This document shows, one piece after another, positions 1-9,329 of a DNA stretch of 64,000 bases. The notes under the pieces were generated by a model. That model did no database searches and had not been told where the DNA came from. It saw only the letters and a program-made list of their open reading frames with translations. The translations under genes and the position numbers were made by a program. Each line of letters begins with the position of its first letter. Position 1 is the stretch's first letter. Source of the DNA: Alphaproteobacteria bacterium (GTDB taxonomy: Bacteria; Myxococcota_A; UBA796; GCA-2862545); the NCBI GenBank assembly GCA_020632915.1, contig JACKEP010000022.1, positions 28,013 through 92,012 of the forward strand, given 5' to 3'.

Positions 1-2
1 AC

Positions 3-2210
3 ATCTGCGTGGGCGACGACGCCAGCGGCGACGACGACGGTGACGGCCTCTGCAACGACACCGACACCACCTGCGACAACTTCGACGGCGACCTCGGCTC
101 GGTCGTGGGCGTCGCGGCGCTCACCGGCGACACGTGCGGCGCCGGCGACGACTTCTACGCGGCGTGCGCGTTCAGCGGCAACAGCACCGCCGCCGACCTG
201 ACCTACACCTACACGGCGGCCGGCGACGGCCTGTACACGTTCGACCTGTCGCTGTCGGGCTACGACACCGTCCTGTCGGTGCGCGACCCGAGCGACTGCG
301 GCCAGACCATCGACGCCTGCGACGACGACGGCGGCACGGGCACGACCTCGCTGCTCCAGGTCCCGCTCACGGCCGGTCAGCAGATCGTGCTGTCGATCGA
401 CGGCTACAGCGCCAACTGCGGCGCCTTCCAGCTCGACATCACGGGCTGCAGCACGGCCGACGACGCCGACGCCGACGGCGTCTGCGACGACCTCGACCTG
501 TGCGACGGTGACGACGCCACCGGCGACACCGACGGCGACGGCATCTGCGACGACACCGACGCGTGCCTCGGCGACAACGCCACCGGCGACAACGACGGTG
601 ACGGCATCTGCAACGACACCGACACCACCTGCGACAACTACGCCGACTTCGTCGTCACCGGCGTGGGCAGCCAGCTCGTCACCGGCTCCACCTGCGGCTT
701 CGGCAACGACTGGGGCAACTCCACGCCCTACACCGTCACCTGCGCCAGCGCGCAGAACGGCGAGGACGTCTCCGTGCTGTGGACGGCGCCGGCTGACGGC
801 GACTTCACCATCAACACGGACTTCTCCACGTTCGACACCGCCCTCGTGCTCCGCGACCAGACCGACTGCGGTCTGACGGAGATCGAGTGCGACGACGACG
901 ACGGCGAGGGCACCCGCAGCCAGATCCAGCTCACCGGCGTCACCGCCGGCGACACGTTCCTGTTCATCGTCGACCGCTACGGCACCGGCACGGGCTGCGG
1001 TGACTTCAACTTCAACGCCTTCGGCTGCGCCAGCAACGACGACACCGACGGCGACGGCATCTGCGACTCGCTCGACCTGTGCTTGGGCGACAACGCCACC
1101 GGCGACTCCGACGGCGACGGCACCTGCGACGACTCCGACGCGTGCTTCGGCGACAACACCACCGGCGACACCGACATGGACGGCATCTGCGACGACGTCG
1201 ACGCCTGCCCGAACGACCCGGGTGGCGACGCGGACGGCGACGGCATCTGCGACTCCGTCGACCTCTGCTACGGCGACGACGCCACCGGCGACACCGACGG
1301 CGACGGCACCTGCGACGACCTCGACGCCTGCGTGGGCGACGACACCACCGGCGACAACGACGGCGACGGCATCTGCAACGACACCGACACCACCTGCGAC
1401 AACTACGACGGTGACCTCGGCTCCGTGACGGGCGCCATGGTCTCCGTGGGCAACACCTGTGGTGCGGGCGACGACAGCTACCCGAGCTGCGCCCTCAACG
1501 GCATCTCGACCGCCGACGACCTGCTGCTGACCTGGACCGCGCCGTCCGACGGCACGTACGTGTTCAGCCTGGCCAACTCGACCTACGACACCGTGATGTC
1601 GCTGCGTGACCCCGCCGACTGCGGGATCACCGAGGGCGCGTGCAACGACGACACCGTCGGGCTCCAGTCCGAGGTGACCGCCGATCTGCTCGCCGGCGAC
1701 ACCGTCGTCATCGCGATCGACGGCTACAACACCGCGTGCGGCGACTACGAGCTCGACATCACGGCGATCGCCGCCTGCGCGGACATCGACGCCGACGGCG
1801 TGTGCGACGACGTCGAGCTCTGCTACGGCAACGACGTCGGTGGCGACGCCGACAACGACGGCCTGTGCGAGCCTCAGCTGCTCGCCACCACCGTCACCCC
1901 CGGCCAGCCCCTCGACCTCGGCCTGCTCGGCGGTCCGCCCGGCACCGAGGCCGCGTTCCTGGCCACCACGCACGGCGCCAGCGGCGGCACCGCCTGCCTG
2001 CCGGCCTACGGCGTCTGCACCGAGCTGGTCCGTCCGACGCTCGTCGGCCGCGCCACCGTCGACCCGACCGGGCTCGCGGTGCTGACCGTCACGGTGCCGG
2101 CCTCGATCCCGCCGGGCATCTTCGTCGGCTTCCAGGGCGCGTGGCTCGACCACGTCCTGTCGGTCGGCGAGACGTCCAACGTGGTCGTCCGTCGCGTCCA
2201 GACCCCCTGA
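3..2210 (+). CDS. TSP3-repeat surface protein, 5'-truncated
   Basis: The reading frame is open from the window edge, so the N-terminus, including any signal peptide, is missing. The visible 735 residues alternate three copies of a Cys-containing beta-sandwich of about 100 residues, resembling bacterial pre-peptidase C-terminal (PPC) domains, with runs of Asp-rich repeats of the form DTDGDGICDDTDAC. These are thrombospondin type-3-like calcium-binding units of about 21 residues. The last ~105 residues form another beta domain with a paired-Cys segment and a conserved end (SNVVVRRV). The gene at 10245-11783 carries the same domain type at its N-terminus. The protein is probably an exported, calcium-rigidified surface or adhesin-like protein. 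No catalytic motif is visible. The stop is followed at once by hairpins. Confidence 0.85.
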   Translation: MCVGDDASGDDDGDGLCNDTDTTCDNFDGDLGSVVGVAALTGDTCGAGDDFYAACAFSGNSTAADLTYTYTAAGDGLYTFDLSLSGYDTVLSVRDPSDCGQTIDACDDDGGTGTTSLLQVPLTAGQQIVLSIDGYSANCGAFQLDITGCSTADDADADGVCDDLDLCDGDDATGDTDGDGICDDTDACLGDNATGDNDGDGICNDTDTTCDNYADFVVTGVGSQLVTGSTCGFGNDWGNSTPYTVTCASAQNGEDVSVLWTAPADGDFTINTDFSTFDTALVLRDQTDCGLTEIECDDDDGEGTRSQIQLTGVTAGDTFLFIVDRYGTGTGCGDFNFNAFGCASNDDTDGDGICDSLDLCLGDNATGDSDGDGTCDDSDACFGDNTTGDTDMDGICDDVDACPNDPGGDADGDGICDSVDLCYGDDATGDTDGDGTCDDLDACVGDDTTGDNDGDGICNDTDTTCDNYDGDLGSVTGAMVSVGNTCGAGDDSYPSCALNGISTADDLLLTWTAPSDGTYVFSLANSTYDTVMSLRDPADCGITEGACNDDTVGLQSEVTADLLAGDTVVIAIDGYNTACGDYELDITAIAACADIDADGVCDDVELCYGNDVGGDADNDGLCEPQLLATTVTPGQPLDLGLLGGPPGTEAAFLATTHGASGGTACLPAYGVCTELVRPTLVGRATVDPTGLAVLTVTVPASIPPGIFVGFQGAWLDHVLSVGETSNVVVRRVQTP

Positions 2211-2220
2211 CATGAGCCCT

Positions 2221-2243
2221 GCCGCCCGTCGTTGACGGGCGGC
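2221..2243. terminator. Perfect 10-bp hairpin after the TSP3 gene
   Basis: Positions 2221-2230 (gccgcccgtc) and 2234-2243 (gacgggcggc) are perfect reverse complements around a 3-nt loop. They start 10 bases after the upstream stop. There is no clean T-run, as is common in very GC-rich genomes. Probably a transcription terminator between convergent genes. Confidence 0.6.
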
Positions 2244-2257
2244 ACCGGGCACGCCAC

Positions 2258-2287
2258 GGGCGCCGTCTCCCTCGGGAGCCGGCGCCC
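2258..2287. terminator. Second hairpin between convergent genes
   Basis: Positions 2258-2264 (gggcgcc) pair with 2281-2287 (ggcgccc), with an inner ctcc/ggag stem. The hairpin lies between the end of the TSP3 gene and the end of the minus-strand DUF3604 gene, so it could serve either strand. Confidence 0.45.
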
Positions 2288-2311
2288 GTCCTGCTCAGCG
2301 CGACGGCAGCG

Positions 2312-4825
2312 TCAGGGGCAGGCGGACGGCGGTTGCCAGTCCACCCAGATGGGGCTCGACCAGACCGCGTCGCGGTGGCCGGCGGCCCGGTCGGCGGCGG
2401 ACTGACCGGGCGGCACGTCCGGCCCGACGTAGGCGCGCACGTAGTAGAGCCACCGCGCGCCGTCGGTGGCCGACGGGTCCAGCGGGTTGGTCAGCGGCAG
2501 GTCGCTGTCGACGCGCTCGCGGTTGAGGCCCACCCACTGTCCCACCGGCACGTAGCCGACGGGCTGCCCCACGGGCGCACCCCATACCGTGAGCTCGCGC
2601 ACGGACTGGCCGACGGCGAGGCCGACGTGCGCCGTCAACCCGCAGGCCGACACGGCGCCCACCTCGCTGCCCATCGGCCACGTGGTGGCGCCGTCGCCGA
2701 CGTCGAACGCCAGCCACGCGCGGATGCCCGACGTCGCGTACGTGCGCCGGGCGCCGAACGCGTCGAAGATGCCGTCCCGTGGTGAGGGCGTGGTGGCGTC
2801 CGCGAGCACGACCGCCGTGCCCACCGGGTCGTGGCTGATGTCGGGCAGGCTGCCGTCGGACGCCCAGTGGTCGTTCATGCCGGGCTTGCCGTGGTGGCCG
2901 TCGCCGGCGCCCACGAGCCCGATCAGCGCGCGGGTGTCCTGCCAGCCGTAGCGGAACGTCCACGGCTCGAGCCGCGGGTCGGCTGCCTGTCCCTCGAACG
3001 CCGACAGCCGGTCCGCCCCGGTGCCGTTGCGCCCGTTGTAGGCCCGCGACGAGAACACCTCCCCCACGCGCTGCCAGCGCTGCGGCGCCGCGGCGTCCAC
3101 GAGCGTGTCGTAGGGGGCGGGCGGGTCGTAGGTGAGGTCCCAGTCGGTGTTCTGCGGGCCCGGCTCCATCATGTGCGGCAGCACCAGCACGTCGGCGGGC
3201 GTCAGGCCGTGGTCCTCGATCCAGCGGAACAGGCACGCGGGCGGGCGCAGGTTGGTGTTGCCCGGCAGCATCGGCAGCCCGTAGGGCGTGGCGGTGTCGT
3301 GGTCGCGGAACAGCACCACGCGGTGCAGCTTCGCGTCGGTGGCGCCCTGCTTCCAGCGCCCGTGCCACTCGTAGGCGGGGAAGGTGACGAAGTCGGGGTG
3401 GGCGTCCTGGTAGACGCGCGACGCGGCCTGTGAGGCCTCCCACCACCCCGCGAGGCCCGGCTCGGACTGACCGTCGATCGCGCACGGACCGCCCGGGGCG
3501 AACGGCGACGGCGCCGGCGGGGCCACGTACGAGCCCTCCGACGAGGCGTGCTCCGACAGCGCGCCGAAGTCGTAGCCGGAGACGTCCTGCAGGAACTGGA
3601 GGCTCTCGTCGTCGCGGATGTACTGACCGTGGTGGTCGCCGAACGTCCAGCCGTACAGGAACGCGTTCGTGCCGTCGCCGCCGGTGTGGACGTGGACGTC
3701 GCCCAGGAGGCGTCGCCAGGTCCGCTCCCCATCGGGCCACGCGTACGACCACTGGTGGACGTCGTCGACACCCGGCGGGGGGCGCACGCGCACCGAGAAC
3801 GGTCCGGCCGCCGTCACGGTCGCCGTCGCGCGGCCCTTCCACGCGTCCACCAGGCGCAGCGTCGACACCGCCGTGCCGTCGTCGAACCGCAGGCGGAGGG
3901 TGCCCGTGATCGGCGTCGGGTTCTTCCACCGGTCGAGCACCACCACGTCCACGCCGAACGGCCGCCCGACGACCACGTCCATCGGGGTGCGCACGTCGAC
4001 GAAGGCGGGCGGTCCCGGGTCGAGATCGAGCCCGTCGACGTCGGCCGCGTCGACCACCGTCCAGCAGGCCGGATCGAGCGGGTCGCAGGGCACCGCCGTG
4101 TCGTCGGAGCCCGTGCGGTAGCGGACGTGCACGCGGAACGGTCGATCGGTCAGCCACGTGGTGGACCGCAGCGGCACGCGCCCGGTGTAGACGAGCCGGA
4201 TGCGGTCCTGGTCGTCGAGCGGCGGGTCGGCCGGATCGAGCCACAGCGGCAGCATGCGTGGCGCGGCGTCGGCCGTGGTGCCCCAGCCCTCGGTGATCGG
4301 CGCGATCTGCAGCTCACGGGCGCGCACGCGACCGCCCACCGTGCGCAGCCGGTAGGCCCGCCACCGGCCGCGCTCCCCCGGGTCGGTCGTGCACGTCCGC
4401 ACCCGCACCCCGCACGACCACGGCTTGTCGAACAGGGCCGACGACGTCAGCGCCTGCTCGTCGGTGGTGCCGTACGGGCTCGTCGGCAGCTCGATCTGCA
4501 CCACGCTGCCGTCGACCGTCTGCAGCGCCATCGGCACCGGGGCACCCGACGCATCCACCGTGGGCGCCGGCGCGCCGAGGCCGCGCACCACCACGCCCGG
4601 CGGGACGTGCAGCTCCAGCTGGAGCGGTGCGGACGCCTCGAACACCCGCCCGGCGTCGGTGCGGTCGGGGCTCCAGCGCACGAGCCCGGTGCCCGGCAGC
4701 GGGTCGGACGGCGGCGGCAGCGGGTCGTCGACCGGCCCCACGGCGTCGGACGCGCCACAGCCTGCGCAGAGCGCGGCGATCCACAGGGGACGACGGGGCA
4801 GGTGACGACGGAGTCGAGCGGTCAT
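2312..4825 (-). CDS. DUF3604 family lipoprotein (PHP-like)
   Basis: 837 residues from the ATG at 4823-4825. That start places a short basic N-region and hydrophobic stretch before a lipobox-like ALCAGC; an upstream in-frame ATG at 4882 would add 19 unlikely residues. The N-terminal ~350 residues are beta-rich. The rest matches DUF3604: LLGDVHVHTG, then FGDHHGQYIRDDE, then FGALSEHASSEG, an arrangement like the metal-binding His/Asp clusters of PHP-superfamily phosphoesterases. Later segments (HMMEPGPQNTDWD, GAGDGHHGKPG) also look metal-binding. It is probably an outer-membrane-anchored metal-dependent hydrolase of unknown substrate. It is convergent with the upstream gene across the hairpins at 2221-2287. 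Confidence 0.8.
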   Translation of the reverse strand: MTARLRRHLPRRPLWIAALCAGCGASDAVGPVDDPLPPPSDPLPGTGLVRWSPDRTDAGRVFEASAPLQLELHVPPGVVVRGLGAPAPTVDASGAPVPMALQTVDGSVVQIELPTSPYGTTDEQALTSSALFDKPWSCGVRVRTCTTDPGERGRWRAYRLRTVGGRVRARELQIAPITEGWGTTADAAPRMLPLWLDPADPPLDDQDRIRLVYTGRVPLRSTTWLTDRPFRVHVRYRTGSDDTAVPCDPLDPACWTVVDAADVDGLDLDPGPPAFVDVRTPMDVVVGRPFGVDVVVLDRWKNPTPITGTLRLRFDDGTAVSTLRLVDAWKGRATATVTAAGPFSVRVRPPPGVDDVHQWSYAWPDGERTWRRLLGDVHVHTGGDGTNAFLYGWTFGDHHGQYIRDDESLQFLQDVSGYDFGALSEHASSEGSYVAPPAPSPFAPGGPCAIDGQSEPGLAGWWEASQAASRVYQDAHPDFVTFPAYEWHGRWKQGATDAKLHRVVLFRDHDTATPYGLPMLPGNTNLRPPACLFRWIEDHGLTPADVLVLPHMMEPGPQNTDWDLTYDPPAPYDTLVDAAAPQRWQRVGEVFSSRAYNGRNGTGADRLSAFEGQAADPRLEPWTFRYGWQDTRALIGLVGAGDGHHGKPGMNDHWASDGSLPDISHDPVGTAVVLADATTPSPRDGIFDAFGARRTYATSGIRAWLAFDVGDGATTWPMGSEVGAVSACGLTAHVGLAVGQSVRELTVWGAPVGQPVGYVPVGQWVGLNRERVDSDLPLTNPLDPSATDGARWLYYVRAYVGPDVPPGQSAADRAAGHRDAVWSSPIWVDWQPPSACP

Positions 4826-4945
4826 GTGCCCCCCGTACCACGGGGCCGCGCGGCCATCTCCCGCACCCGCGGTCCTCGTCACGCGACGTCACAGGCACCG
4901 CGGCCGTCACGCGGTTAGCGCCTCTCTCGCCCTGGGGGACCACGC

Positions 4946-7846
4946 ATGGACGGCCGACGCACGCGCGCGCTGCTCGCCCTGCTCACCCTCGCCACCGCGC
5001 CGCTCCGTGCGCTGGCCGACACCGGGCCCGAGGCCGACGAGGTCCCCGAGATCACGCCGGTCCAGGTGCTCGACGCGCCGCCGCCGCCGGCCGACGCCGT
5101 CCACCTCGTCTACACCGGCGGCGCCAACGGCCTGGGCACCGAGCGCTACCTGTTCGAGGTCCACGGGCGCCTGCAGGAGGCGCTGGGCGACGGCACCCGG
5201 GTCACCCGCGCCCACGTCGTGCACGGCACGCTCCACCAGGCCGGCCACGCCGTGTGGGCCGACGACGGCACGGTCGCCAGCAGCGCGGCCCTGGTCGCGC
5301 GGGGTGCGCCGGTGTGCGATCCGCCGGTGCCCACCCACGGCTTCCTCACGCCCACCGAGCTCGTCGTGCTGCCGCCGGGTGCGCCGGTGCCGGTCGACGC
5401 CGTGCGCGACGCCGACACCCGCGACCTGTGGTGGCACGCCTGCCACCAGGGCGACGTCCACGGCGTGTGGGTGGCGTCCGCGCCCGACGCCGCCCCGGAC
5501 TGGGAGCCGCTCGCCTTCGACGTCCGCACCGCCGTGCGCCTGTCGCTGACCACCGGCGACCAGGCGTGGACGCTGCCGATCCTCGGCCTGCCGCGCCAGG
5601 AGGGCGCGCGCCGCGTCGCCACGATCGATCGCGCGCTCGCCGACCACCCGGGCAGCCTGTTCGTCGACGCCGGCAACTTCGTCGACGGCGCCAGCACGGT
5701 CAAGCAGGGCGAGATGAGCCTGCTGCGCGACGCGGGCCTCGACGTGCTCGCGCGCCTGCGCCCCGCCGCGCTGGTGCCCGGCGCCAACGAGCTCGCCCCG
5801 GGGCCCGACGCCCTGCGGCGCGAGGCCGCGCTGCGTCAGCTCGTCTACATCGCCGCCAACTGGCGGGCGTCGGATCCGAAGCTCGCGCTGCCCGGCCACC
5901 GCACCGTCACCGTCGACACGCGCGAGGGCCCCGTCGACGTCGCGTTCGTCGGGCTGATCGACCCCGTGGTGGCCCTGCAGGCGCCGCTGCTCGCCGCCGA
6001 GGGCGTCACCCTGGCGGACCCGATCGACAGCGTCCAGGCCGAGGTCGACGCCCTCGTCGCCCAGGACGACCCGCCCGACCTGGTGGTGCTCGTCTCGTTC
6101 GCGTCGCCCGACCTGCAGACCGAGCTCCGCAGCCGCCTGCACGGCGTCGACCTGTTCCTCGGCGATCGCTGGGGGGCCACGCTGCGCGTCGCCCAGCAGA
6201 CGATCGAGGCGCGCACGATCCCCCGCGCCGTGAAGTCGGCCCCGCTCACCCTGCCGATGGACGGCGTGGGTCACGCCACGCTCACCGTCCACGACGGCCG
6301 CCTCGACACGGTCACCCACGAGCCGCTGCTGGTGCGCCACGACGCCGTGGCCGACGCCGCCACCACCCGCGCCATCACGTCGGTGCGGCTGGCCACGTAC
6401 CCCGACGTCGACGACGACCTCCTCCCGCCGCACGACGCCGACGACCCGCTCGGCACCTGGTCCGCCGCCGACTTCGACCACCTCGTGTGCGAGGCCGTGC
6501 TCACGCGCACCGGCGCCGACGCCGTGTTCCTGCCCGGCCTGCCGTCCGGCACGCTCGTCCCGGGCCCGCTCACCGTCCAGCTCGCCGCCCAGCGGCTCGC
6601 CGTGCTCGACGTCCTCGAGGTCCACCGCGTCGACGGCGACCGGATGACCGACTTCCTCGAGGCGGCGCGCGCCGCCGTGCCCACGGTGTGCGGCGCCCAG
6701 GTCGGCACGCGCGGCCCGAAGGTGCTCGGGCGATCGGTCGACGCGGAGCGCACCTACCGGGTGGTCACCACCGACCGCGCCCGCCTCACCACGCCCCTCG
6801 GCGGCCTGATGGACGCCGGCAACGAGGGGCAGGTGCTCCAGGTGCCCAAGTGGCACGTGCTGCGCGACGCCGGCGGCAAGTCGCTCGCCCTGGCCCCCAC
6901 CGCGCTGCGCCAGCTCGCCGCGTGGCGCGACGCCCGCGACGGCGACGCCTGGGTGGCCACCGTCGCCGGCCGCAGCCCCACCACCACACGCCCCACGTGG
7001 CTGTTCGAGCTCGACCAGCTGGCGTTCCAGGCGTCGGCCTTCGCCCGCAGCGCGCGACCCGACGCCTACGAGGCGGTCCCCGAGACCCAGCTCAACAGCC
7101 CCAACTCGTGGACCATCGGCGGCAACTACGACATGCGCCTGGTCTACGGTGGCCCGCGCGTGGTGTGGGACCTGCGCGCGCTCGGCGCCTACGCCTCCCT
7201 GCAGGTCGCGGGCGCCGAGGCCCAGGAGTCCGCCGACGACTGGCAGATCTCCACCTCGCTCGAGCTGCCGGTCGCCGAGTTCCCGCCGCGCACGAAGTTC
7301 CGGCTGCGCCCCTACACCGAGCTGCGCTTCGACTCGGAGTTCACGCCGATCGTGGGCACCGACGACGTCACCCAGCCCCGCCAGGCCGACCTGTCGCTGG
7401 CGCTGGGCCTGTCCGCGGTCAACGGCGGCTGGCTCAAGAAGCTCCGCCTGGGCGCCTTCGTCAACCAGGACATGGGCCGCCTCGCGAACAACGTCGCCGG
7501 GCTGCCCGCGAAGAGCCCGGAGTACGGCGGTCGCCTGGAGCTGCAGACCCAGCACGACCTGCTGCGCGCCAGCAGCGTGCGGCTGAACACGTCATGGGAC
7601 GCCTCGGTGTTCGGCACCACGCCCGACGACGACGCCGCCGACCTGCGCTTCCGCCTCTGGGGCGAGCTGCGCATCAAGCTGCGCCTGATCCGCTGGCTCG
7701 ACGTCGACCTCTACGGCCAGGGCCTCGCTGCCCAGGGGCGCGTCCCCGAGACCCAGGAGGTGGCCGTGTCCGGCACGCTGGGCGCCGCGCTCGACCTCGC
7801 CGCCGCCTTCCGCTTCGCGCGTCAGGTGGGCAGCCGCGTCCGCTGA
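4946..7846 (+). CDS. Degenerate UshA-like metallophosphatase with barrel-like C-terminus
   Basis: 966 residues with a signal peptide (RALLALLTLATAPLRALA) and a G-rich ribosome binding site (ctggggga) upstream. Residues ~210-380 resemble the metallophosphatase half of UshA/5'-nucleotidases: SLFVDAGNFVDG corresponds to the metal Asp-x-Gly-Asn block, and PGANELAPG sits where family members have GNHEFD, so key metal ligands are altered. Residues ~480-640 (VVTTDRARLTTPLGG) resemble the 5'-nucleotidase C-terminal domain. From ~690 the sequence becomes alternating amphipathic strands (WTIGGNYDMRLVYGG, WQISTSLELPV), as in outer-membrane barrels. It is probably periplasmic or outer-membrane located. 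Enzymatic activity is doubtful. It converges on the DUF4423 gene with a 12-bp gap. Confidence 0.7.
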   Translation: MDGRRTRALLALLTLATAPLRALADTGPEADEVPEITPVQVLDAPPPPADAVHLVYTGGANGLGTERYLFEVHGRLQEALGDGTRVTRAHVVHGTLHQAGHAVWADDGTVASSAALVARGAPVCDPPVPTHGFLTPTELVVLPPGAPVPVDAVRDADTRDLWWHACHQGDVHGVWVASAPDAAPDWEPLAFDVRTAVRLSLTTGDQAWTLPILGLPRQEGARRVATIDRALADHPGSLFVDAGNFVDGASTVKQGEMSLLRDAGLDVLARLRPAALVPGANELAPGPDALRREAALRQLVYIAANWRASDPKLALPGHRTVTVDTREGPVDVAFVGLIDPVVALQAPLLAAEGVTLADPIDSVQAEVDALVAQDDPPDLVVLVSFASPDLQTELRSRLHGVDLFLGDRWGATLRVAQQTIEARTIPRAVKSAPLTLPMDGVGHATLTVHDGRLDTVTHEPLLVRHDAVADAATTRAITSVRLATYPDVDDDLLPPHDADDPLGTWSAADFDHLVCEAVLTRTGADAVFLPGLPSGTLVPGPLTVQLAAQRLAVLDVLEVHRVDGDRMTDFLEAARAAVPTVCGAQVGTRGPKVLGRSVDAERTYRVVTTDRARLTTPLGGLMDAGNEGQVLQVPKWHVLRDAGGKSLALAPTALRQLAAWRDARDGDAWVATVAGRSPTTTRPTWLFELDQLAFQASAFARSARPDAYEAVPETQLNSPNSWTIGGNYDMRLVYGGPRVVWDLRALGAYASLQVAGAEAQESADDWQISTSLELPVAEFPPRTKFRLRPYTELRFDSEFTPIVGTDDVTQPRQADLSLALGLSAVNGGWLKKLRLGAFVNQDMGRLANNVAGLPAKSPEYGGRLELQTQHDLLRASSVRLNTSWDASVFGTTPDDDAADLRFRLWGELRIKLRLIRWLDVDLYGQGLAAQGRVPETQEVAVSGTLGAALDLAAAFRFARQVGSRVR

Positions 7847-7858
7847 CCCCGCCGCGTC

Positions 7859-8809
7859 CTACGCGTCGTCGTCGAAGACCACGAGCTCGGCCACCAGCAA
7901 CCCCATCGCCTCGCTCGGCGACGACGACGCCACGATCGACCGCACCTGCCGGAAGAACGCCTGCTGGGCGGCGCGGATCCGCTCCATGTCGGCGCGGGAC
8001 ACGGCGAACAGGTTGAAGCTGTGCAGGTCCTGGGGACCGGGCTGGTCCAGCCGACCCGACGCCACACGCGCCCAGTGCCGCTTGAGCTCGCGCATGTCGT
8101 CGACGGAGGCGTGCACGTCGACGGTGAGCGGACCCACCACGTGCCAACCGGCGGCGTCCTGCTCCACCACGCCCGCGTCACGCAGGGCGTCGAGCGCGTC
8201 GGTGACGAGGCGCGGCGGCACCCGCAGCCGCTGGGCGATCGCGGGCACCGGGTCGCGGGCGGGCACGTCGGCGGTCTCCAGCAGCGTGACCACCGCCGCC
8301 GTCCACGGCAGGTCGTAGGCGAGGCGCCGGGTGACCCGCGCACGCCGGAACGCCGGCAGCATCGCCGGTACCTGCTCGATCGGCACGAGCGCAGCCACCA
8401 GATCGGCCGCGCGACCGGTCATCGCGTCCACGAACGTCAACAGCTCGGGCAGCCGCGGCCGCGCCTTGCCCGACAGCCACCGCCCGACCTGGTGGCGGGA
8501 GAAGCCGCTGCGCGACGCCAGGTCGAGCTGGGAGGCGGCCCCTTGGAGCGCCGTCAGCCACGCCGCGACCTCCTCCGGTTCGTCGGCCGACCACGGCAGC
8601 GGATCCATCGGCTGGAAGCGGTGCAGCGCCGCGACGACGTCGATGCCGACGCGATCGGCGGCCCTCAGCGTCTCGCCGCCGGTGGGGAAACGCCGCCCGG
8701 ATTCCCAGTCGGCCGCGACATTGCTGCGGTAGCCGAGCCGCCGGGAGAAGGCGACTTGGGAACGAGGGCCCCGAAGGGCGCGCAGGATCTGACGGGCCGC
8801 CTCGTGCAT
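7859..8809 (-). CDS. TIGR02147/DUF4423-type HTH regulator
   Basis: 316 residues. There are two XRE-like helix-turn-helix segments near the N-terminus: residues ~15-50 (SRRLGYRSNVAADWESG) and ~90-125 (LASRSGFSRHQVGRWLSG). A winged-helix-like part follows (VPAIAQRLRVPPRLVTDAL). The C-terminal domain, with HSFNLFAVSRADMERI, is typical of the TIGR02147/DUF4423 family found in Fibrobacteres, Bdellovibrionota and Myxococcota. It is presumably a cytoplasmic transcription factor of unknown ligand. It is divergent from the TerB-like gene with 70 bp between starts, so it may control that gene, itself, or both. Confidence 0.85.
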   Translation of the reverse strand: MHEAARQILRALRGPRSQVAFSRRLGYRSNVAADWESGRRFPTGGETLRAADRVGIDVVAALHRFQPMDPLPWSADEPEEVAAWLTALQGAASQLDLASRSGFSRHQVGRWLSGKARPRLPELLTFVDAMTGRAADLVAALVPIEQVPAMLPAFRRARVTRRLAYDLPWTAAVVTLLETADVPARDPVPAIAQRLRVPPRLVTDALDALRDAGVVEQDAAGWHVVGPLTVDVHASVDDMRELKRHWARVASGRLDQPGPQDLHSFNLFAVSRADMERIRAAQQAFFRQVRSIVASSSPSEAMGLLVAELVVFDDDA

Positions 8810-8879
8810 GCCTCAAGCGTACCAGTGTCCTTCCCACCCGCGCCCGTGCCGCATACAACTCGTGCCAAACGGAGGACCG

Positions 8880-9308
8880 ATGGACTTCGAACTCCCCCAC
8901 CTCGAGCTCGCGTTCGCGTACCACGTGATCCAGCAGGTCGTCGGCGCGGACGGCGTGGTCGGCGACGCCGAGCTGCGCTTCGTCGAGGAGCGCTTCCCGC
9001 CGGCCGTCCTGCGGTCCGCCGGCTTCAAGGACGCCAGGGGCCGGTTCACCGACCGCTACGAGGAAGCGCTCGGCGACGCCCTGCTCGAGCTGCCGGTCCG
9101 CCTGCCGATGGATGCCCGGCTGGTGCTCATCGACCTGTTCCTCGACGCGAGCCTCGCCGACGACGACCACGGCGCCGCCGAGGCGGTCCACGCCGCGCGC
9201 GCCGCCCGCCTGCTCGGCATCCCCGACGACGTGCTCGCCGCCCACGTCGCCTCCCGCGGCGACGACCTCCCCGTGCCGTCGTGGACGAAGCCCGCCACCG
9301 ACGGCTAG
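8880..9308 (+). CDS. TerB-like small protein
   Basis: 142 residues. The ATG at 8880 is chosen because a strong ggagg lies 5 bases upstream (8871-8875); the frame extends further back but into the divergent promoter space. The pattern of a helix, then VVGADGVVGDAELRFVEERFP, then a second Asp-rich helix pair (FLDASLADDDHGAAE) resembles the TerB/DjlA-N all-alpha metal-binding fold. TerB-fold proteins are linked to tellurite or stress responses and membrane complexes; the role here is unknown. It lies 21 bp upstream of an acyltransferase gene and is probably cotranscribed with it. Confidence 0.6.
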   Translation: MDFELPHLELAFAYHVIQQVVGADGVVGDAELRFVEERFPPAVLRSAGFKDARGRFTDRYEEALGDALLELPVRLPMDARLVLIDLFLDASLADDDHGAAEAVHAARAARLLGIPDDVLAAHVASRGDDLPVPSWTKPATDG

Positions 9309-9329
9309 ACCGGGCCGCCCGGAGGTTGC

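Noticed and set aside
4907..7555. 882-residue minus-strand ORF opposite the UshA-like gene
   Set aside because: Composition (Val/Gly/His/Arg-rich, no domains) is typical of the complement of a GC-rich gene; the plus-strand product has a signal peptide and recognisable folds.
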